This document shows positions 49,158 to 62,000 of a stretch of DNA of 64,000 nucleotides, piece by piece. Below the pieces are notes generated by a model. The model ran no database searches, was not told where the DNA came from, and saw nothing but the letters and a program-made list of their open reading frames with translations. The position numbers and the translations under genes were made by a program. This DNA comes from Coriaria nepalensis (Eukaryota; Streptophyta; Magnoliopsida; Cucurbitales; Coriariaceae): contig CP114481.1 of assembly GCA_027186245.1 (NCBI GenBank), forward strand, positions 19,809,501 through 19,873,500, read 5' to 3'. Position 1 is the stretch's first letter. The number at the start of each line of letters is the position of its first letter.

Positions 49158-52100
49158 CTATTTTTGCACTTCAAACACTACTTTCCCACATCACTTGCTA
49201 ATGATCTTTTTAAGAAAAGTATGCATTTGTTTTATCTTATATTCATTTCAATGTGTCTTTTCAAGACACTAAATCATTTGGAAGCCATTGGAGCGAATCC
49301 TATTTTCGCATTTCAAACACGGCTTTCGCGCATAGTTTCCATATGATTTTTTGAAGGCAATTATGAATTTGTTTAATCTTAGAGTCCTCATGTCAATGAC
49401 TCTTTGAAATTCATTAGTTCATTTGAAACCAATTAAAATGAATTCTATTTTCGCACTTCGTACAAGACATTCGTACATAACTTGCTAATGATCATTTAAG
49501 GGAAAGTATGCGTTTGTTTTATTTGAGATTCATGTCAATGAGTCTTTTCAAGTCACTAATTTATTTGAAAACAATTCAAATGAATTCTATTTTTACACTT
49601 CAAACACTACTTTCCCGCATAACTTGCTAATGATCTTTTTAAGACAAGTATGCATTTGATTTATCATATATTTATTTCAATGAGTCTTTTCAAGACAATA
49701 AATCATTTGGAAGCCATTGGAGCGAATACTATTTTCGCATTTCAAACACGACTTTCGCGCATAGCTTGCATATTATTTTTTCAACGCAAGTATGAATTTT
49801 ATTTATTTTAGTGTCATTATCTCAATGACTTTTTGAAAGTCACTAATTCATTTGAAAGCAATTAAAATGAATTCTATTTTCGCACTTCAAACCCGACTTT
49901 CGTACATAACTTGCTAATTATCATTTAAGGGCTAGTTGAGATTTGTTTTAGTTGAGATTAATGTGAATGAGTCTTTTCAAGTCACTAATTTATTTGAAAA
50001 CAATTCAAATGAATTCTATTTTTGCACTTCAAACACTACTTTCCCACATCACTTGCTAATGATCTTTTTAAGAAAAGTATGCATTTGATTTATCTGATAT
50101 TTATTTCACTGAGTCTTTTCAAGACAATAAATCATTTGGAAGCCATTGGAGCGAATACTATTTCCGCATTTCAAACACGACTTTCGCGCATAGCTTGCAT
50201 ATTATTTTTTCAACGCAAATATGAATTTGTTTTATTTTAGTGTCATTATCTCAATGACTTTTTGAAAGTCACTAATTCATTTGAAAGCAATTGAAATGAA
50301 TTCTATTTTCGCACTTCAAACCCGACTTTAGTACATAACTTGCTAATTATCATTTAAGGGCTAGTATGGATTTGTTTTGGTTGAGATTCATGTCAATGAG
50401 TCTTTTCAAGGCACTAATTTATTTGAAAACAATTCAAATGAATTCTATTTTTGCACTTCAAACACTACTTTCCCACATCACTTGCTAATGATCTTTTTAA
50501 GACAAGTATGCATTTGATTTATCATATATTTATTTCAATGAGTCTTTTCAAGACATTGAATCATTTGGAAGCCATTGGAGCGAATACTATATTCGCTTTT
50601 CAAACACGACTTTCGCGCAAAGCTTGCATATTATTTTTTCAACGCAAGTATGAATTCGTTTTATTTTAGTGTCATTATCTCAATGACTTTTTGAAAGTCA
50701 CTAATTCATTTGAAAGCAATTAAAATGAATTCTATTTTTGCACTTCGAACCCGACTTTCGTACATAACTTGCTAATGATCATTTAAGGGCATGTATGCGT
50801 TTGTTTTATTTGAGATTCATGTCAATGAGTCTTTTCAGGTCACTAATGCATTTAAAAAAAATTCAAATGAATTCAATTTTTGCACGTTAAACACTACTTT
50901 CGTGGATCACTAGTTGATGATCTTTTTAAGATAGGTATGCATTTGATTTATCTTATATTTATTTCAATGAGTCTTTTCAAGACAATAAATCATTTGGAAG
51001 CCATTGGAGCGAATACTATTTTCGCATTTCAAACACGACTTTCGCGCATAGCTTGCATATTATTTTTTCAACACAAGTATGAATTTGTTTTATTTTAGTG
51101 TCATTATCTCAATGACTTTTTGAAAGTCACTAATTCATTTGAAAGCAATTAAAATGAATTCTATTTTCGCACTTCAAACCCGACTTTCGTACATAACTTG
51201 CTAATTATCATTTAAGGGCTAGTATGGATTTGTTTTAGTTGAGATTAATGTGAATGAGTCTTTTCAAGTCACTAATTTATTTGAAAACAATTCAAATGAA
51301 TTTTATTTTTGCACTTCAAACACTACTTTCCCACATCACTTGCTAATGATCTTTTTAAGAAAAGTATGCATTTGTTTTATGTTATATTCATTTCAATGTG
51401 TCTTTTCAAGACACTAAATCATTTGGAAGCCATTGGAGCGAATACTATTTTCACATTTCAAACACGGCTTTCGCGCATAGGTTGCATATGATTTTTTGAA
51501 GGCAATTATGAATTTGTTTAATCTTAGAGTCCTCATCTCAATGACTCTTTGAAATTCATTAGTTCATTTGAAACCAATTAAAATGAATTCTATTTTCGCA
51601 CTTCGTACCCGACATTCGTACATAACTTGCTAATGATCATTTAAGATAAAGTATGCGTTTGTTTTATTTGAGATTCATGTCAATGAGTCGTTTCAAGTCA
51701 CTAATTTATTTCAAAACAATTCAAATGAATTCTATTTTTACACTTCAAACACTACTTTCTCGCATAACTTGCTAATGATCTTTTTAAGACAAGTATGCAT
51801 TTGATTTATCATATATTTATTTCAATGAGTCTTTTCAAGACAATGAATCATTTGGAAGCCATTGGAGCGAATACTATATTCGCTTTTCAAACACGACTTT
51901 CGCGCAAAGCTTGCATATTATTTTTTCAACGCAAGTATGAATTCGTTTTATTTTAGTGTCATTATCTCAATGACTTTTTGAAAGTCACTAATTCATTTGA
52001 AAGCAATTAAAATGAATTCTATTTTTGCACTTCGAACCCGACTTTCGTACATAACTTGCTAATGATCATTTAAGGGCATGTATGCGTTTGTTTTATTTGA

Positions 52101-53018
52101 GATTCATGTCAATGAGTCTTTTCAGGTCACTAATGCATTTAAAAAAAATTCAAATGAATTCAATTTTTGCACGTTAAACACTACTTTCGTGGATCACTAG
52201 TTGATGATCTTTTTAAGATAGGTATGCATTTGATTTATCTTATATTTATTTCAATGAGTCTTTTCAAGACAATAAATCATTTGGAAGCCATTGGAGCGAA
52301 TACTATTTTCGCATTTCAAACACGACTTTCGCGCATAGCTTGCATATTATTTTTTCAACACAAGTATGAATTTGTTTTATTTTAGTGTCATTATCTCAAT
52401 GACTTTTTGAAAGTCACTAATTCTTTTGAAAGCAATTAAAATGAATTCTATTTTCGTACTTCAAACCCGACTTTCGTACATAACTTGCTAATTATCATTT
52501 AAGGGCTAGTATGGATTTGTTTTAGTTGAGATTAATGTGAATGAGTCTTTTCAAGTCACTAATTTATTTGAAAACAATTCAAATGAATTCTATTTTTGCA
52601 CTTCAAACACTACTTTCCCACATCACTTGCTAATGATCTTTTTAAGAAAAGTATGCATTTGTTTTATGTTATATTCATTTCAATGTGTCTTTTCAAGACA
52701 CTAAATCATTTGGAAGCCATTGGAGCGAATACTATTTTCACATTTCAAACACGGCTTTCGCGCATAGGTTGCATATGATTTTTTGAAGGCAATTATGAAT
52801 TTGTTTAATCTTAGAGTCCTCATCTCAATGACTCTTTGAAATTCATTAGTTCATTTGAAACCAATTAAAATGAATTCTATTTTCGCACTTCGTACCCGAC
52901 ATTCGTACATAACTTGCTAATGATCATTTCAGGGAAAGTATGCGTTTGTTTTATTTGAGATTCATGTCAATGAGTCGTTTCAAGTCACTAATTTATTTTA
53001 AAACAATTCAAATGAATT
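49158..53018. repeat. 3861-bp tandem duplication, copy 2
   Basis: This copy is nearly identical to 45297-49157. Differences seen by eye are GACAATGAATC versus GACATTGAATC (about 46696/50557), GGCTAGGATGG versus GGCTAGTATGG (about 48649/52510), and differences near the right end (TTTATTTGAAAAC versus TTTATTTTAAAAC). The join near 49115-49164 falls in the terminal dyad and GAATTC region of an A subunit, where all units are alike, so the exact breakpoint cannot be placed. Confidence 0.85.
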
Positions 53019-54167
53019 CTATTTTTACACTTCAAATACTACTTTCCCGCATAACTTGCTAATGATCTTTTTAAGACAAGTTTGCATTTGATTTATCATA
53101 TATTTATTTCAATGAGTCTTTTCAAGACAATAAATCATTTGGAAGCCATTGGAGCGAATACTATTTTCGCTTTTCAAACACGACTTTCGCGCATAGCTTG
53201 CATATTATTTTTTCAACGCAAGTATGAATTTGTTTTATTTTAGTGTCACTATCTCAATGACTTTTTGAAAGTCACTAATTCATTTGAAAGCAATTAAAAT
53301 GAATTCTATTTTCGCACTTCAAACCCGACTTTCGTACATAACTTGCTAATTATCATTTAAGGGCTAGTATGGATTTGTTTTAGTTGAGATTAATGTGAAT
53401 GAGTCTTTTCAAGTCACTAATTTATTTGAAAACAATTGAAATGAATTCTATTTTTGCACTTCAAACACTACTTTCCCACATCACTTGCTAATGATCTTTT
53501 TAAGAAAAGTATGCATTTGTTTTATGTTATATTCATTTCAATGTGTCTTTTCAGGACACTAAATCATTTGGAAGCCATTGGAGCGAATACTATTTTCACA
53601 TTTCAAACACGGCTTTCGCGCATAGGTTGCATATGATTTTTTGAAGGCAATTATGAATTTGTTTAATCTTAGAGTCCTCATCTCAATGACTCTTAGAAAT
53701 TCATTAGTTCATTTGAAACCAATTAAAATGAATTCTATTTTCGCACTTCGTACCCGACATTCGTACATAACTTGCTAATGATCATTTCAGGGAAAGTATG
53801 CGTTTGTTTTATTTGAGATTCATGTCAATGAGTCGTTTCAAGTCACTAATTTATTTTAAAACAATTCAAATGAATTCTATTTTTACACTTCAAATACTAC
53901 TTTCCCGCATAACTTGCTAATGATCTTTTTAAGACAAGTTTGCATTTGATTTATCATATATTTATTTCAATGAGTCTTTTCAAGACAATAAATCATTTGG
54001 AAGCCATTGGAGCGAATACTATTTTCGCTTTTCAAACACGACTTTCGCGCATAGCTTGCATATTATTTTTTCAACGCAAGTATGAATTTGTTTTATTTTA
54101 GTGTCACTATCTCAATGACTTTTTGAAAGTCACTAATTCATTTGAAAGCAATTAAAATGAATTCTAT
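52450..54167. repeat. 858-bp tandem duplication, two copies
   Basis: The two trimers at about 52450-53309 recur at 53310-54167. Shared rare variants are GATCATTTCAGGG, TTTATTTTAAAAC, CTTCAAATACTAC, ACAAGTTTGCATTTG and GTGTCACTATCTC. Differences include CAATTCAAATG versus CAATTGAAATG, CTTTTCAAGACAC versus CTTTTCAGGACAC and CACTTCAAAC versus CACTCCAAAC. Boundaries are approximate. Confidence 0.75.
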
Positions 54168-54305
54168 TTTCGCACTCCAAACCCGACTTTCGTACATAAC
54201 TTGCTAATTATCATTTAAGGGCTAGTATGGATTTGTTTTAGTTGAGATTAATGTGAATGAGTCTTTTCAAGTCACTAATTTATTTGAAAACAATTCAAAT
54301 GAATT

Positions 54306-57300
54306 CTATTTTTGCACTTCAAACACTACTTTCCCACATCACTTGCTAATGATCTTTTTAAGAAAAGTATGCATTTGTTTTATCTTATATTTATTTCAAT
54401 GAGTCTTTTCAAGACAATAAATCATTTGGAAGCCATTGGAGCGAATACTATTTTCGCATTTCAAACAGGACTTTCTCGCATAGCTTGCATATTATTTTTT
54501 CAACGCAAGTATGAATTTGTTTTATTTTAGTGACATTATCTCAATGATTTTTTGAAAGTCACTAATTCATTTGAAAGCAATTAAAATGAATTCTATTTTC
54601 GCACTTCAAACCCGACTTTCGTACATAACTTGCTAATTATCATTTAAGGGCTAGAATGGATTTGTTTTAGTTGAGATTAATGTGAATGAGTCTTTTCAAG
54701 TCACTAATTTATTTGAAAACAATTCAAATGAATTCTATTTTTGCACTTCAAACACTACTTTCCCACATCACTTGCTAATGATCTTTTTAAGACAAGTATG
54801 CATTTGATTTATCATATATTTATTTCAATGAGTCTTTTCAAGACAATAAATCATTTGGAAACCATTGGAGCGAATACTATTTTCGCATTTCAAACACGAC
54901 TTTCGCGCATAGCTTGCATATTTTTTTTTCAACGCAATTATGAATTTGTTTTATTTTAGTGTCATTATCACAACGACTTTTTGAAAGTCACTTATTCATT
55001 TGAAAGCGATTAAAATGAATTCTCTTTTCGCACTTCGAACCCGACTTTCGTACATAACTTGCTAATTATCATTTAAGGGAAAGTATGCGTTTGTTTTATT
55101 TGAGATCTATGTCAATGAGTCTTTTCAAGTCACTAATTTATTTGAAAACAATTCAAATGAATTTTATTTTTACACTTCAAACACTACTTTCCCGCATAAC
55201 TTGCTAATGATCTTTTTAAGACAAGTATGCATTTGATTTATCATATATTTATTTCAATGAGTCTTTTCAAGACAATAAATCATTTGGAAGCCATTGGAGC
55301 GAATACTATTTTCGCATTTCAAACAGGACTTTCGCGCATAGGTTGCATATTATTTTTTCGACGCAAGTATGAATTTGTTTTATTTTAGTGTCATTATCTC
55401 AATGACTTTTTGAAAGTCACTAATTCATTTGAAAGCAATTAAAATGAATTCTATTTTCGCACTTCAAACCCGATTTTCGTACATAACTTGCTAATTATCA
55501 TTTAAGGGCTAGTATGGATTTGTTTTAGTTGAGATTAATGTGAATGAGTCTTTTCAAGTCACTAATTTATTTGAAAACAATTCAAATGAATTCTATTTTT
55601 GCACTTCAAACACTACTTTCCCACATCACTTGCTAATGATCTTTTTAAGAAAAGTATGCATTTGTTTTATCTTATATTTATTTCAGTGAGTCTTTTCAAG
55701 ACAATAAATCATTTGGAAGCCATTGGAGCAGATACTATTTTCGCATTTCAAACAGGACTTTCGCGCATAGCTTGCATATTATTTTTTCAACGCAAGTATG
55801 AATTTGTTTTATTTTAGTGTCATTATCTCAATGACTTTTTGAAAGTCACTAATTCATTTCAAAGCAATTAAAATGAATTCTATTTTCGCACTTCAAACCC
55901 GACTTTCGTACATAACTTGCTAATTATCATTTAAGGGCTAGTATGGATTTGTTTTAGTTGAGATTAATGTGAATGAGTCTTTTCAAGTCACTAATTTATT
56001 TGAAAACAATTCAAATGAATTCTATTTTTGCACTTCAAACACTACTTTCCCACATCACTTGCTAATGATCTTTTTAAGACAAGTATGCATTTGATTTATC
56101 ATATATTTATTTCAATGAGTCTTTTCAAGACAATAAATCATTTGGAAACCATTGGAGCGAATACTATTTTCGCATTTCAAACACGACTTTCGCGCATAGC
56201 TTGCATATTTTTTTTTCAACGCAATTATGAATTTGTTTTATTTTAGTGTCATTATCACAACGACTTTTTGAAAGTCACTTATTCATTTGAAAGCGATTAA
56301 AATGAATTCTCTTTTCGCACTTCGAACCCGACTTTCGTACATAACTTGCTAATTATCATTTAAGGGAAAGTATGCGTTTGTTTTATTTGAGATCTATGTC
56401 AATGAGTCTTTTCAAGTCACTAATTTATTTGAAAACAATTCAAATGAATTTTATTTTTACACTTCAAACACTACTTTCCCGCATAACTTGCTAATGATCT
56501 TTTTAAGACAAGTATGCATTTGATTTATCATATATTTATTTCAATGAGTCTTTTCAAGACAATAAATCATTTGGAAGCCATTGGAGCAAATACTATTTTC
56601 GCATTTCAAACAGGACTTTCGCGCATAGCTTGCTTATTATTTTTTCGACGCAAGTATGAATTTGTTTTATTTTAGTGTCATAATCTCAATGACTTTTTGA
56701 AAGTCACTAATTCATTTGAAAGCAATTAAAATGAATTCTATTTTCGCACTTCAAACCCGACTTTCGTACATAACTTGCTAATTATCATTTAAGGGCTAGT
56801 ATGGATTTGTTTTAGTTGAGATTAATCTGAATGAGTCTTTTCAAGTCACTAATTTATTTGAAAACAATTCAAATGAATTCTATTTTTGCACTTCAAACAC
56901 TACTTTCCCACATCACTTGCTAATGATCTTTTTAAGAAAAGTATGCATTTGTTTTATCTTATATTTATTTCAGTGAGTCTTTTCAAGACAATAAATCATT
57001 TGGAAGCCATTGGAGCAAATACTATTTTCGCATTTCAAACAGGACTTTCGCGCATAGCTTGCATATTATTTTTTCAACGCAAGTATGAATTTGTTTTATT
57101 TTAGTGTCATTATCTCAATGACTTTTTGAAAGTCACTAATTCATTTCAAAGCAATTAAAATGAATTCTATTTTCGCACTTCAAACCCGACTTTCGTACAT
57201 AACTTGCTAATTATCATTTATGGGCTAGTATGGATTTGTTTTAGTTGAGATTAATGTGAATGAGTCTTTTCAAGTCACTAATTTATTTGAAAACAATTCA

Positions 57301-57308
57301 AATGAATT
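54306..57308. repeat. 1287-bp HOR block, about 2.3 copies
   Basis: B landmarks at 54312, 55599 and 56886, and at 54741 and 56028, are 1287 bp apart. Shared markers are TTTGGAAACCATTGG, a nine-T run in C at 54921-54929 and 56208-56216, CACAACGAC, the AAAGCGATTAAAATG/CTCTTTTCGC unit and GAGATCTATG. The 1287-bp order here differs from the blocks at 17-22 kb and 59-64 kb, so the same period was established from different trimer sets. Confidence 0.8.
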
Positions 57309-59090
57309 CTATTTTTGCACTTCAAACACTACTTTCCCACATCACTTGCTAATGATCTTTTTAAGAAAAGTATGCATTTGTTTTATCTTATATTCATTTC
57401 AATGTGTCTTTTCCAGACACTAAATCATTTGGAAGCCATTGGAGCGAATACTATTTTCACATTTCAAACACGGCTTTCGCGCATAGGTTGCATATGATTT
57501 TTTGAAGGCAATTATGAATTTGTTTAATCTTAGAGTCCACATCTCAATGACTCTTTGAAATTCATTAGTTCATTTGAAAGCAATTAAAATGAATTCTATT
57601 TTCGCACTTCGAACCCGACTTTCGTACATAACTTGCTAATTATCATTTAAGGGAAAGTATGCGTTTGTTTTATTTGAGATCCATGTCAATGAGTCTTTTC
57701 AAGTCACTAATTTATTTGAAAACAATTCAAATGAATTTTATTTTTACACTTCAAACACTACTTTCCCACATCACTTGCTAATGATCTTTTTAAGACAAGT
57801 ATGCATTTGATTTATCATATATTTATTTCAATGAGTCTTTTCAAGACAATAAATCATTTGGAAGCCATTGGAGCGAATACTATTTTCGCATTTCAAACAC
57901 GACTTTCGCGCATAGCTTGCGTATTATTTTCTCAACGCAAGTATGAATTTGTTTTATTTTAGTGTCATTATCTCAATGACTTTTTGAAAGTCACTAATTC
58001 ATTTGAAAGCAATTAAAATGAATTCTATTTTCGCACTTCAAACCCGACTTTCGTACATAACTTGCTAATTATCATTTAAGGGCTAGTATGGATTTGTTTT
58101 AGTTGAGATTAATGTGAATGAGTCTTTTCAAGTCACTAATTTATTTGAAAACAATTCAAATGAATTTTATTTTTGCACTTCAAACACTACTTTCCCACAT
58201 CACTTGCTAATGATCTTTTTAAGACAAGTATGCAGTTGATTTATCATATATTTATTTCAATGAGTCTTTTCAAGACAATAAATCATTTGGAAACCATTGG
58301 AGCGAATACTATTTTCGCATTTCAAACACGACTTTCGCGCATTGCTTGCAAATTATTTTTTCAACGCAATTATGAATTTCTTTTGTTTTAGTGTCATTAT
58401 CACAACGACTTTTTGAAAGTCACTAATTCATTTGAAAGCAATTAAAATGAATTCTATTTTCGCACTTCGAACCCGACTTTCGTACATCACTTGCTAATTA
58501 TCATTTAAGGGAAAGTATGCGTTTGTTTTATTTGAGATCCATGTCAATGAGTCTTTTCAAGTCACTAATTTATTTGAAAACAATTCAAATGAATTTTATT
58601 TTTACACTTGAAACACTACTTTCCCACATCACTTGCTAATGATCTTTTTAAGACAAGTATGCATTTGATTTATCATATATTTATTTCAATGAGTCTTTTC
58701 AAGACAATAAATCATTTGGAAGCCATTGGAGCTAATACTATTTTCGCATTTCAAACACGACTTTCGCGCATTGCTTGCAAATTATTTTTTCAACGCAATT
58801 ACGAATTTGTTTTGTTTTAGTTTCATTATCACAACGACTTTTTGAAAGTCACTAATTCATTTGAAAGCAATTAAAATGAATTCTATTTTCGCACTTCGAA
58901 CACGACTTTCGAACATAACTTGCTAATTATCATTTCAGGGAAAGTATGCGTTTGTTTTATTTGAGATCCATGTCAACGAGTCTTTTCAAGTCACTAATTT
59001 ATTTGAAAACAATTCAAATGAATTTTATTTTTACACTTCAAACACTACTTTCCCACATCACTTGCTAATGATCTTTTTAAGACAAGTATG
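57309..59090. repeat. Diverged trimers between two HOR blocks
   Basis: About four trimers sit between the 54-57 kb block and the right-end block. The trimers at 58173 and 58608 are close relatives, sharing GCGCATTGCTTGCAAATT, TTTTGTTTTAG and TTATCACAACGAC. The A subunit at about 58.9-59.0 kb already carries CTTTCGAACATAAC, ATTTCAGGG and CATGTCAACGAG, which are marks of the right-end block, and so links the two. Confidence 0.75.
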
Positions 59091-62000
59091 CATTTGTTTT
59101 ATCTTATATTCATTTCAATGAGTCTTTTCAAGACACTAAATCATTTCGAAGCCATTGGAGCGAATACTATTTTCGAATTTCAAACACGACTATCGCGCAT
59201 AGCTTGCATATGATTTTTTCCAGGCAAGTATGAATTTGTTTAATCTTAGAGTCATCATCTCAATGACTCTTCGAAAGTCACTAATTCATTTGAACACAAT
59301 TAAAATGAGTTCTATTTTTCGCACTTCGAACCCGACTTTCGTACATAACTTGCTAATGATCATTTACTGACAAGTATGCGTATGTTTTATTTGAGATTCA
59401 TGTCAATGAGTCTTTTCAAGTCACTAATGCATTTAAAAAAAATTCAAATGAATTCTATTTTTACACTTTAAACACTACTTTCGTGGATCACTTGTTGATG
59501 ATCTTTTTATGACAAGTATGCATTTGATTTATCATATATTTATTTCACTGAGTCTTTTCAAGGCAATAAATCATTTGGAAGCAATTGGAGCGAATACTAT
59601 TTTCGCATTTCAAACACGACTTTCACGCCTAGCTTGCATATGATTTTTTGAAGGCAAGTATGAATTTGTTTAATCTTAGAGTCATCATCTCAATGACTCT
59701 TTAAAAGTCACTAATTCAATTGAAAACAATTAAAATGAATTCTATTTTCGCACTTCGAACCCGAGTTTCGTACATAACTTGCTAATGATCATTTCAGGGC
59801 AAGTATGCGTTTGTTTTATTTGAGATCCATGTCAACGAGTCTTTTCAAGTCACTAGTGCATTTGAAAAAAATTCAAATGAATTCTATTTTTACACTTTAA
59901 ACACTACTTTCGCGGATCACTTGTTGATAATCTTTTTAAGACAAGTATGCATTTGATTTATCATATATTTATTTCAATGAGTCTTTTCAAGACAATAAAT
60001 CATTTGGAAGCCATTGGAGCGAATACTATTTTCGCATTTCAAACACGACTTCCGCGCATAGCTTGCATATTATTTTTGAACGCAAGTATGAATTTGTTTT
60101 ATTTTTGTGTCATTATCTCACTGACTTTTTGAAAGTCACTAATTCATTTGAAAGCAATTAAAATGAATTCTATTTTCGCACTTCGAACCCGACTTTCGAA
60201 CATAACTTGCTAATTATCATTTCAGGGAAAGTATGCGTTTGTTTTATTTGAGATTCATGTCAACGAGTCTTTTCAAGTCACTAATTTATTTGAAAACAAT
60301 TCAAATGAATTCTATTTTTGCACTTCAAACACTACTTTCCCACATCACTTGCTAATGATCTTTTTAAGAAAAGTATGCATTTGTTTTATCTTATATTCAT
60401 TTCAATGAGTCTTTTCAAGACACTAAATCATTTCGAAGCCATTGGAGCGAATACTATTTTCGAATTTCAAACACGACTATCGCGCATAGCTTGCATATGA
60501 TTTTTTCAAGGCAAGTATGAATTTGTTTAATCTTAGAGTCATCATCTCAATGACTCTTCGAAAGTCACTAATTCATTTGAACACAATTAAAATGAGTTCT
60601 ATTTTTCGCACTTCGAACCCGACTTTCGTACATAACTTGCTAATGATCATTTACTGACAAGTATGCGTATGTTTTATTTGAGATTCATGTCAATGAGTCT
60701 TTTCAAGTCACTAATGCATTTAAAAAAAATTCAAATGAATTCTATTTTTACACTTTAAACACTACTTTCGTGGATCACTTGTTGATGATCTTTTTATGAC
60801 AAGTATGCATTTGATTTATCATATATTTATTTCACTGAGTCTTTTCAAGGCAATAAATCATTTGGAAGCAATTGGAGCGAATACTATTTTCGCATTTCAA
60901 ACACGACTTTCACGCCTAGCTTGCATATGATTTTTTGAAGGCAAGTATGAATTTGTTTAATCTTAGAGTCATCATCTCAATGACTCTTTAAAAGTCACTA
61001 ATTCAATTGAAAACAATTAAAATGAATTCTATTTTCGCACTTCGAACCCGAGTTTCGTACATAACTTGCTAATGATCATTTCAGGGCAAGTATGCGTTTG
61101 TTTTATTTGAGATCCATGTCAACGAGTCTTTTCAAGTCACTAGTGCATTTGAAAAAAATTCAAATGAATTCTATTTTTACAGTTTAAACACTACTTTCGC
61201 GGATCACTTGTTGATAATCTTTTTAAGACAAGTATGCATTTGATTTATCATATATTTATTTCAATGAGTCTTTTCAAGACAATAAATCATTTGGAAGCCA
61301 TTGGAGCGAATACTATTTTCGCATTTCAAACACGACTTCCGCGCATAGCTTGCATATTATTTTTGAACGCAAGTATGAATTTGTTTTATTTTTGTGTCAT
61401 TATCTCACTGACTTTTTGAAAGTCACTAATTCATTTGAAAGCAATTAAAATGAATTCTATTTTCGCACTTCGAACCCGACTTTCGAACATAACTTGCTAA
61501 TTATCATTTCAGGGAAAGTATGCGTTTGTTTTATTTGAGATTCATGTCAACGAATCTTTTCAAGTCACTAATTTATTTGAAAACAATTGAAATGAATTCT
61601 ATTTTTGCACTTCAAACACTACTTTCCCACATCACTTGCTAATGATCTTTTTAAGAAAAGTATGCATTTGTTTTATCTTATATTCATTTCAATGAGTCTT
61701 TTCAAGACACTAAATCATTTCGAAGCCATTGGAGCGAATACTATTTTCGAATTTCAAACACGACTATCGCGCATAGCTTGCATATGATTTTTTCAAGGCA
61801 AGTATGAATTTGTTTAATCTTAGAGTCATCATCTCAATGACTCTTCGAAAGTCACTAATTCATTTGAACACAATTAAAATGAGTTCTATTTTTCGCACTT
61901 CGAACCCGACTTTCGTACATAACTTGCTAATGATCATTTACTGACAAGTATGCGTATGTTTTATTTGAGATTCATGTCAATGAGTCTTTTCAAGTCACTA

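Noticed and set aside
54921..54929. Nine-T run as a Pol III terminator or sequencing artefact
   Set aside because: The same run recurs 1287 bp later at 56208-56216 and arises from one A-to-T change in TATTATTTTTTC. It is therefore an inherited variant, and no Pol III gene precedes it.
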